A DNA stretch of 64,000 nt from contig LNKV01000064.1 of assembly GCA_001465935.1 (NCBI GenBank), positions 71,418 to 135,417 of the forward strand, in the 5' to 3' direction. The position numbers and the translations under genes are program-made. Under the pieces are notes generated by a model that was given only the letters and a program-made list of their open reading frames with translations, was not told the origin of the DNA and ran no database searches. Below, piece after piece: positions 55,658 through 64,000 of the stretch. Position 1 is the stretch's first letter, and the number at the start of each line of letters is the position of its first letter. The DNA comes from Clarireedia homoeocarpa (taxonomy: Eukaryota; Ascomycota; Leotiomycetes; Helotiales; Rutstroemiaceae).

Positions 55658-56560
55658 ATGAAGACAACTTCCCTCGCCCTTGCCCTTGCGGCCACCGTCA
55701 CCGGCGCAAACGCGAACTGGAAGGGATTCAATGTCCAAGCAACCCTCGCTAATGGCCAATGCAAAACCCAAGCCGACTGGGAAAACGACTTCCGTCTCAT
55801 CAAGTCGTTTCCTGGCAACTTCAACACTATTCGAGTTTACGCCTCGAGCGACTGCAACACCCTCGTCAACGTCGTCCCCGCTGCAATTGACAGCGGAATG
55901 AAGGTCCTGGCCGGTGTATGGACTGAAGACGACGCGCATTTCAATGCTGAGAAGCAAGCTTTGTTAACCGCCACACAGACACATGGCTTTGGTTGGCTAG
56001 CTGCTGTCAGTGTAGGCAGCGAGGATCTATACAGGAAGGACACAAACGCAGATAAGCTCGCTCAGCAGATCTACGATGTGAGGGGAATGCTATCGACGGT
56101 TTCTGGATACAGCACGGCGATTAAGGTCGGACATGTCGATACCTGGACGATGTGGGTGGATGGTGCGAATACTGCAGTTATCAAAGCTTGCGACTTCGTT
56201 GGCTTGGACGGATACCCATACTTCCAAAGCACGATGCAGAACGACATCGGTGTTGCGTACAATCTGTTCTGGCAATCAGTTGATCAAGTCAGGAGTACTG
56301 TTCAGAATGTTCCGTTAGCTCTGTATCCTGATTCTCGTGCTGAGGTTTGGGTTACAGAGAGCGGATGGCCTAGTGCTGGTCCACAATCTGGAAATGCTGT
56401 TGCTTCGGTTGCCAATGCGCAGACTTACTGGAAACAGGTCGCCTGCGAGGCATTCAAGGAGGCTAACACTTGGTGGTATTCTCTTCAGGATTACAATGCT
56501 AGCCCCAACTTTGGAGTTGTTGATGCGAACGGGAATCTTATATATGATTTGAGCTGTTAA
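55658..56560 (+). CDS. GH17 glucan endo-1,3-beta-glucosidase, 300 aa, secreted
   Basis: Single exon. A signal peptide covers about residues 1-19 (MKTTSLALALAATVTGANA). The catalytic pair of the GH17 (clan A) fold is present: acid/base Glu122 in VSVGSEDLYR and nucleophile Glu234 in VWVTESGWPSAG. Other family stretches are NTIRVYASSDC, VLAGVWTEDD, FVGLDGYPYFQ and the C-terminal TWWYSLQDYN. The length fits the compact fungal GH17 form without an added CBM or GPI signal, so it is probably a wall-remodelling or secreted beta-1,3-glucanase. Its codons are GC-richer at third positions in the first half, consistent with good expression. Confidence 0.94.
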   Translation: MKTTSLALALAATVTGANANWKGFNVQATLANGQCKTQADWENDFRLIKSFPGNFNTIRVYASSDCNTLVNVVPAAIDSGMKVLAGVWTEDDAHFNAEKQALLTATQTHGFGWLAAVSVGSEDLYRKDTNADKLAQQIYDVRGMLSTVSGYSTAIKVGHVDTWTMWVDGANTAVIKACDFVGLDGYPYFQSTMQNDIGVAYNLFWQSVDQVRSTVQNVPLALYPDSRAEVWVTESGWPSAGPQSGNAVASVANAQTYWKQVACEAFKEANTWWYSLQDYNASPNFGVVDANGNLIYDLSC

Positions 56561-56947
56561 GTGATGCAGGACTAGGGAAGGTTATCTCTCTAGAATTTAT
56601 ATATCATAATATAATGTAATCACACACAATCTGGTCCCAACTGTTCCTAAGCTCTAACAATTATGTTTTTTACTTAATTCTGATAATCATTACTGTATCT
56701 TTTAAAATACAATTTGATGTTCATATTGGAGCATATCTATCTTGCCAGGTCAAAATCACGGAACAGGAACTGAACCTTCAAGAGTAACAGAGATGACAAA
56801 CTCCAAAAGCAAAAGGTCAAACACACACATTTTAACTCCAATGTAAACCACACCATATGTATGCACGATACTGCTTCGTAAAATTTAACGTTGCCAGTTT
56901 AAATCGCGAGCCGAGGTGGCCGCTCGTCGTACACTACTTCCTTCCTC

Positions 56948-57699
56948 TTATTCCTCGTCATCGTAGAATTCTTCCTCGAGACCTTGGCTAGAGTCCTCCA
57001 TCTTCATTCTTCCATTCTTGCTTCTTACCAATTGTTTCTTCTTTTTACCCTGATCTCTCTTCATTTTATCCTGATCTCTCTGCATTTGACCGCCTACCGA
57101 CAACATACCGAAGTATGAAGGGAGAGAAGATTTGTACTTAGGCTTATCCGAGCTGGAGTGTTTGCGTTGAGGTTTTGGCGGTTCAGACACTCCATAATCT
57201 TCAGCTGGGGCATAGTCTCTAGGCCTTACAGATGTACTAGTTACAGATGGTGCTTTAGGTCGACTGGGTAGCGGTTCCGGTGCGATAGAGTGCTCTCTGT
57301 GACTTGTAGGTGGTGCTGTATGTCTTCTAGACGGTGTTTCAGAAATCACAGATGGTGCTCTAGGCGCCGCTGCTGGCCTTGCAGAGGGCTCTCTGTGACT
57401 TGAATGTTTTGTTCTGCGCGTTGAAGCCGACCGTTCAGAGATTGAAGATGATGCTATAGATGGTGCTACAGACGCCGTCCCAGACATGCTATCCCTCCAA
57501 GACTCTATGGCAGACGATCCAGTTTCGGAAGATGTTATTGTCTATATTCTGGACCTGCAGACACTACAGACTCTCCATCCTCTCTATATCTAGGCTGTAT
57601 AGTAACATACCTTCGGGAATGTCCGCTGTTGTCATTGCGTTCGTCTCGCTCCCTGCTGCGTCCGCCTCTTTCCCTCCGGCGATGATGATGTCCAGACAT
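56948..57699 (-). CDS. Basic, disordered Ser/Arg/Pro-rich protein, about 233 aa
   Basis: Exon 57504-56948 is secure as open sequence. Exon 57699-57555 (start MSGHHHRRRERGGRSRERDE) is joined by a 48-nt intron with a weak donor (GTCCAG), which restores frame to ESWRDSMSGTASVAPS. If that junction is wrong, the protein could start at the internal Met (MSGTASV, 57485) with 179 residues. Composition is dominated by Ser, Arg, Pro, Ala and Lys. It contains repeated HREPS/HREHS and APSV-type phrases (RRTKHSSHREPS, RRHTAPPTSHREHS), suggesting an internal short repeat. It ends with a basic stretch (KMKRDQGKKKKQLVRSKNGR) and an acidic tail (EEEFYDDEE). There is no signal peptide or membrane segment. Family and function are unknown; a nuclear or RNA-associated protein is only a guess. 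Confidence 0.6.
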
Positions 57700-58501
57700 T
57701 ATTATGAGACAGTGTTTAGTAATTGAAGTTGATATTCAGTGGTTGTATGGATAAGGTGTATTTGCTTGAGGATATCGTGATGAATGAATAGCTCCTGATG
57801 CTCGCTCGTCTCCTGCTTAATATACAAATCTCAATACGACTGCCTAGACTAGACATTGCCAGTAACAAGTTATCTGTCAAAACCCCTCATGGTCGCTGGC
57901 GGCCCACACGATCGTAAGTCCCTACTTTCGCGATTGATTCTGGCTAGTTTACATTCCACCCACCAACATTGTTGATTTATTGCTAGGCAACTATGAATAA
58001 GTATCTTAAAATATTTGTGCGGGCAATAACGGGTTGATGTTCCAATTATGAACCAGTGCGCGAATGCTGCCTTGAGGTCGGGAGGTCTCGAGGGAGGTCT
58101 CGAGAGAGGCCAACAAAGACGCTCCTCCCGTGAGGCGATTGTTAGTCCCACCATCAGCATTTGTTTTGCGAAGTGAGTTCCCTCAAAATTTCTAGAATTT
58201 CTCCTCGATTGAGAACGGAGATGTCACTGCTAGTGTTCGAGCTAACGGTGCACGTAACTTAAAATGTCGAAACTTCAGAACGGCTGGTGAATCGGCGCAA
58301 CCCTCTATGTAGGCGCAGCTGACTACAGGCTTCGATGCCTCGGGTCGATGGGAGGACTAATCACTTCAACATAATAAAGAAGGCTGCAAGGACGTCTGTG
58401 TAATTCGTGATTGCGAGTCCAGTAGTTGATAGTACGTGCCAATAGAACATTAACACTTTCGGCGATGTTGACCAGTGACAGTACACCGGGAAATTCCCAC
58501 T
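57700..58501. other. Intergenic, 0.8 kb
   Basis: Separates the basic-protein promoter from the PKS 3' end. It includes an imperfect direct duplication GGAGGTCTCGAG at about 58080-58105. No supported gene. Confidence 0.5.
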
Positions 58502-61500
58502 CTAGACCGTCTGCCTCGTTTCAAAATAGTCGAGAGACCTAAGAATACGCTGTGAAGTCTCATTTACCTAAAGCTAAAGTGTAAGTAATGATTGTGCTAA
58601 ATTGAAAATTGGCCATTCGATAGATGGCACATACCATATTTGGCGAGAACGCCTCAAAGTGATTTCCAGGGATGGAAAAAACCTCAAATTTCTCTCCGAT
58701 CAGTCCTTCCCACGAAGCCACCGCGTCATTACGAGCAGACTGACTGCTCAGCCATGAATAATCCACCCCGCATTCGGCTACAGTATCAAAAGTATCCATA
58801 CTCTGGAGCATAACGGTGGGAACTCCGAATGCTTTACTCCCGGTCAACTCCGTTGGCTTGTATTCTCCTAGTAATGCAGCATTGCGTTGAAATTCTTCGT
58901 GTAAAACGTCGCTTTCAGGCAGGCTAAGGATCTTTGATGTCAAATTAGGTTGGAGGATTTGGTCAATGACCTGCTTTGGCAATGGCTTGTGGTTGATAGG
59001 ATATGGTGAGTCTATAAGTATTAACCCCTTTACTCTTACTCCACGCTTTTCGAGGATCTGCCTAGCAGCTTCAAATGCGACGACACCTCCAAATGACCAG
59101 CCTATTGATGAATTAGCAATTTGTTAACAATCACTAAAGCTGAGAATCTCACCACCAAGAACTATGGTAGAAAAGTCTCTAGATTCTGGAAGAAGGGATA
59201 TATAATATTCTGCCATCTGTGCTAGGCTTTCGAAGGAATGTTGCCTATTTCCAAAAAAGGGATCAAAGAATCCGAAGATGGCATATCTGTCGTATCTCAA
59301 AGACTTGTACATATTCACTTGTCCTGAGCCGTCGTGAAATAGGTATAGGGCACTTTTCTCGCCTGGTGAAATACTCAACACTGCAGGATTTATGCGCGAA
59401 GTAGGGGGCGACATTACCAGAAGCCCTGAGCCTTTTCCAACTAAATTATGAACCAATCTAAGCGGTTGAGAGGTTTCCGGTTCATTCTTCATTCCAAAAA
59501 GCACCGAAGAAAGCTTGTTTTCTAGCGTCTGAAGCGTCTCACAGTCTGCAAATGTATTGTGGTCCAATCTGCACTCTGGAAAAGCTCGCGCCAATTTCGA
59601 GGCAATTTCAATCTGCATCAATGAATCAATGCCTAGCTCATCGACCGGTCTGGAATAATCTAGCTCTTCTTCCGAAAATCCCGAAACCTCCATGACAATT
59701 CTGATTAGGGTGTGCTTGATAACCGAAGTGCTTCTAGGATCCATCGCTGAAATATTTGCACCCTCATTTACAAAGAGACCTTCAGTGGTAGGACTTACGA
59801 GAGTGCTAGGGTTACTGAAGAGCTTCGGAGTAAGTAGATCATTCAAGGTATATCCAAATTTCTTTGATTGTGAATCATTCACGTGGAGGTTGAGAAGTCT
59901 CTGGAATGCCGATAGACGTAGCTTCTTGAATTCCATACCTCGAATGACCGCTACCATTTCCCCTGTCGAATCAAGTGCGAAAGCCTCAGCCAGCATCGCA
60001 CCCCTGACTTCTACCAGACTGCAATATATAGTGAATGTGTCTTCGTAGTTAATCTTTCCATATATTATATCATATGATTCGACATTTGCACAGACACAGA
60101 TATCCTCTGAACCAATAAGTACATTTGCGATGAAGCCAGCAGCATGGAGAAGGGTATCGGTAAACGTTGGAGGAGACACGTAATGGTTAATATGAGAACC
60201 AGGGGAAAGTTTGAACGAGCCGATACCCTCAAGGCTGGATTCTGACACACTAAAGCTGTTCAATGTTTGATAGGCAGCAGAGTAGTCGACAACGCGTGCG
60301 AAGATATTGTTGTACAGAATCCTCTTCGAAAACCGGTTAACATTAGCATTTTCAACTCCCAAGATGTATTTACTCCGTCTCTTCACCATGGAAGCTTCTT
60401 TTAGAAAGTGAGCTGAAACGAACTGCATAGGTCTGAGAGAAACAATGCCAGTACAGCACACTGTCTCCGTTCGGTTGATCGAATCTTGAAATTTGATAAT
60501 AAAATCAGCCGAGTTCCCTGGATTGTTGGGGCGCCTCGATATTTGCACATAGACTAGCTTGACTTCTTCCTCAGAACTGTAAATGAGCGAGTTTAAAAAG
60601 GCCGTATCATGAACTATGAAGATGAAATTATCCTGGCTAGCCGAATTTAAGAACAGACGAGCACCTTCTAGAACAAGTTCGTGAAATACGGATGCTGGGC
60701 AAATAGCAGTACCTCCAACTTTATGTCCAATTATCAGTGGACCAAGAATAGAAGTCGAGGTTTCGAAAACGAAACTATCATCAGTAGTTTCGGATATTAA
60801 GAGCCATGGCAGTAAGGCGAATCCTGTGCTCTTACGAGACAAAGTAACTGCACCATCTTTGCTCTCAGAAGGCGCGGGCGACTCTTGAAATGGGACCACA
60901 AATGACTTTCCTATCAAAGGGTGTCCTGGGAGATCGATCATTTTTGCACCACTATCGAGAAATACGTTCCGCCAGTTGATCGATCGATTGTCTAACCACA
61001 ATTGACTCAGCGCAGAACATATCGAGATCCATGAGCTTCGATCTCTCTGTAGTGCGGGAACATATGTGCAGTGTGTGGAAGACAGCTCGAGGGTTTTGCG
61101 AACCAAGGGTAACGTTACCGGGTGAGGGCCAAGTTCGAGAAATGTTGTTGCATCGTCAATCAAGCCATCATGCTTCATTCTCTCAATACCGTCACTGAAT
61201 AGTACGGTTGATCTTGCATGCTGACAAAAATAATCGCCCTTAAGATCTCCCTCCTTCAATAATCGACCAAGCACATTTGAGAGGACAGGAATAGTTGGAG
61301 CTTTCCATTTGATAGATTGTCCAAGGTGGTCCAGAGCGTCCAGAATGGGATCCATATACCTCGAGTGGAATGCATACGGAACATCAAGAATTTTTGTCTT
61401 GATATTCAAGGTTTTGCAGATTGTGGCAAAAAGCTCAAGTTCCTCTGTCTTTCCTCCAACAACGCAATCGTCGATACTATTCTGGCATGATACAGAAAGA

Positions 61501-64000
61501 CCTGAGAATTGACCATTGCTGTTTATCATCGCTTCCGCGCGTGCTTGGGATGTTCTGCAGGCGAGCATGCCTGAAGTTTGCGGTGCACAATTGCTGACCA
61601 TCAAATCTGCTCGGCGTGCAACGAGTCTGAGGGTTTCTTCAAGCGTGATCGATCCTAGATTAAGACATGAGCGTTAGTAAAAAAATTAAATTAAATGTTC
61701 GGGAATCACTAGCAAATTAGAGAAATCAAACACCAAACATTCAACCCACAGAGACTTACCAGCTATACATAAGGCAGCATACTCACCAAGCGAGTGGCCC
61801 GCCACGTAACTTGGCTTGATGTTCCACGAAATCAGTAGTCTTGCAAGTGCGTACTCCATGGCCACACATGCACATTGAGATGCTATGATTTGATGGTTGA
61901 CTTCCGGCGCTTCCATGTTATCCTGTTCCGTGCGAAAGCACCCCAAGAAGCTGGGGTATCCCATGCTTGTCACTATTTCATTTGCTTCTCCAATTATGTC
62001 TTTATATAGCGAACAGGTATCCATCAGCTCTTCTCCCATCCCGCGGTACGTAGAGCCTTGCCCAGAAAAGATGAAAACTATTGATTGACTATTCTTGGAC
62101 GGCATCAGACTCTTCCCATTAGCCATTTTTAACTTTGAGAGGAGATCTTCCATGGATGTGCAGGGAAATGAGACACGGTAATGGTATTCTTGGCGTCTTG
62201 CTGTTGCAGTGTAGCATATATCCTTCAAAGACAAGCATGTGTTTCGATTGCGATTCAACTGTAACTTGTATTGCTGGATGGATTGTTCGAGGGCGTTTCG
62301 AGACTTTGCTGAGATATTCAAAATGTACGCAGAACGTTGTGTGCCCTTGTCAAGACTTGAAGTAGTCCTTAACTCTTCGAGTAGTAATGCAGCATTAGAG
62401 CCAGACGCACCAAAATTATTAAGCATCGCTCTTCTTGGTGCGTCGCCTGTGTGTCTCCATTCAACTGTTTCTCGGGGTATAATGATGCCGGAACCTTCCA
62501 GACCAGCCAACTTTGGATTTAACGTGCGGAAGCCCGTTTGCATTGGTATCTTCTTCCTTTTAAACATCAGCAATAGTTTTGCGAGCCCAGCAGCACCTGA
62601 TGCTGCTTCGCAGTGCCCAATATTTCCTTTTATTGAGCTAACAAAGAGCGGATTATGCTGTGAATGGTGCTCTCCAAACACAGCTATCAGACTCTCTATC
62701 TCACGAGCATCTCCCGCCTGTCATTAATTGTTAGCAATTCGTGTGGAATATATGATACCACATGGTTGATATACCTGAGTGCCTGTACCATGAGCTTCAA
62801 TCACTCCTACGGAGGCAGGATCCACCGCACTCTTGTGGAGTAGTTGCTTAAATAGAGATACCTGTGTTTCACTGTGAGGGTGAGTTATTGAATGAGCATT
62901 GCCACTTTGGTTGATAACAACATCTCGAATCACCCCATGTATTCGATCATTTTCTGCTACTGCATCCGACAACCGTTTTAAAACAAATATGCAACTTCCT
63001 TCAGCACGACAGTACCCATCAGCCATATCATCAAACGGTTTACAGCCACCAGTGGGACTGAGAAAGTGTCCTCGCGCCAAGCCGAGGTACATCTAAAGGT
63101 GTCAGTTCGAAATATACAAGGGGCTTCAGAAAATTACTCACGTCAGGGCTGGAGATGACGTTAACACCTCCAGCAATGGCCGCAGAACACTCTCCAGTCT
63201 GAAGTGCCCGACAAGCTTGATATATGGATACAGCAGAGCTCGAGCAAGCAGTATCGGTAACGATAGAGGGCCCACTAAGCTTATAAACATAGGAAATCCT
63301 TCCACTATGAAAGGCTCTCAGATTACCTGGAGAATAGAATACATCAATATCATTCCTGAGATTGTCGGTATAGTCACCGGTTGCTACACCAATATAGCAT
63401 CCCATAGAAGCACGTTGAAAAGAAGCAGTAGCATCTCCAACGTAGCCAGCATCTTCCAGGGCTGCTTGGGTGGTATGTAGTAGGATTCGCTGTTGAGGAT
63501 CCATAGACTTAGCTTCCCGTGGCGAAATGCTGAAGAAATCATTGTCGAAACAGTAGGGATCGTCCAAGAATGCCCCGTGTCTGGCCTGCATCGTTCGCGT
63601 GGACTGCATGCGATCCTCGGTAGAATAGTAGTTTGATAATTGAAAACGAGACTCCGGTATCACAGAAACAGCGCTTAAACCGCTATATATTGTCTTCCAT
63701 AGCTCTTCTATACTTGTACCCTTAGGAAGGTTGACACCCATGCCAACGATGGCAACGCCATCTTGGATTTGACGCTCTGGCTGCCTACCTACCTTGAATG
63801 AAGAGCTGTCTGTGATGCTTATATTTGGATGATTGAGATTAGACTTTGGTATCAAATGTTCCGATCCTGGACCGAAGGATATTAGTTCGACAATGGTTCC
63901 CGGCGCGCCCTCAACCACGTTATTTATGGTCTTCAAAATTTCTTGGCTGGTCGCTATCCAATCGACCTGGTGTACCAATAAATGCCGTGCGATCCAGGGA
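58502..64000 (-). CDS. Non-reducing iterative polyketide synthase, SAT(partial)-KS-AT-PT-ACP-TE, 5' end beyond window
   Basis: Builds an aromatic polyketide from acetyl/malonyl units without reduction. Exons in the window: >64000-63142, 63092-62775, 62717-61760, 61654-59153, 59101-58635 and 58567-58502; all phases agree. The right edge cuts the SAT-KS linker (reading VHQVDWIATSQEI). KS: DTACSSSAVS with catalytic Cys (about 63245), HGTGTQ, and KGNIGHCEAASG. AT: FSGQGSTYRGMG and GHSLGEYAALC, the latter just before an intron. PT: His in GHKVGGTAICPASVFHEL and Asp in PPTFTDTLLHAAGF, the two catalytic dehydratase-like residues that set ring closure. There is one ACP, with phosphopantetheine Ser in DELGIDSLMQIEI. 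TE/Claisen cyclase: GGWSFGGV nucleophile Ser, LILIDSP, and His in IPGNHFEAF. No ketoreductase, enoylreductase or methyltransferase is visible. The last exon adds 21 codons. A single ACP with TE argues against the two-ACP DHN-melanin type; the product is unknown. Confidence 0.95.

Noticed and set aside
58080..58105. GGAGGTCTCGAG direct duplication as an insertion footprint
   Set aside because: A single imperfect short duplication with no element between the copies is not enough evidence.

Overview
The window is about 64 kb of nuclear DNA from a filamentous ascomycete. The evidence is: short GT-AG introns (about 45-120 nt) in most genes, a Zn2Cys6 regulator, cutinase, GH17 glucanase, tyrosinase, a non-reducing polyketide synthase, a dispersed (non-tandem) 5S rRNA gene, and a TTAGGG-type telomere motif. 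The gene set and moderate AT content fit Leotiomycetes (Helotiales, perhaps Sclerotiniaceae-like); that placement is inference, not proof. No transposon, CRISPR array or bacterial-style operon was recognised. There is one assembly gap (34775-34813, all N).

Layout. 0.3-7.2 kb is a compact housekeeping block: a DUF2458-like protein, a COX14-like cytochrome oxidase assembly factor, a tail-anchored protein, ribosomal protein S28, and HIS1 (first step of histidine synthesis). S28 and HIS1 share a divergent promoter containing a Gcn4/CpcA-type site. 9.4-15.5 kb is a very large Rho-GEF with DH, BAR and SH3 modules. 17.3-23.9 kb holds an SRR1-like gene and the complete nine-exon telomerase reverse transcriptase (TERT). 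24.7-33.9 kb holds a Zn2Cys6 factor, a divergent MFS transporter and a cutinase. 35.7-37.9 kb is an atypical TBC (Rab-GAP-like) gene. A gene-poor stretch (38-43.9 kb) follows. 43.9-64 kb is accessory or secondary-metabolism-like: cytochrome P450, tyrosinase, a four-helix membrane protein, a GNAT-allophanate hydrolase fusion, GH17, a basic disordered protein, and an NR-PKS that runs off the right edge inside its SAT domain.

Most notable. (1) The 545-nt intron 8 of TERT contains a complete 119-nt 5S rRNA gene on the same strand, with its own T6 terminator. (2) The TERT C-terminal coding region contains a perfect run of the telomeric repeat TTAGGG, read as alternating Leu-Gly. (3) A GNAT acetyltransferase is joined in frame to an allophanate-hydrolase-type amidase. 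(4) The TBC protein lacks both catalytic finger residues of the family. (5) The PKS, P450, tyrosinase and fusion enzyme may be one edge of a biosynthetic locus.

Gene models were built by hand from reading-frame continuity, splice-site consensus and family motifs. Exon phases were checked to be consistent, but no transcript evidence or database search was available.
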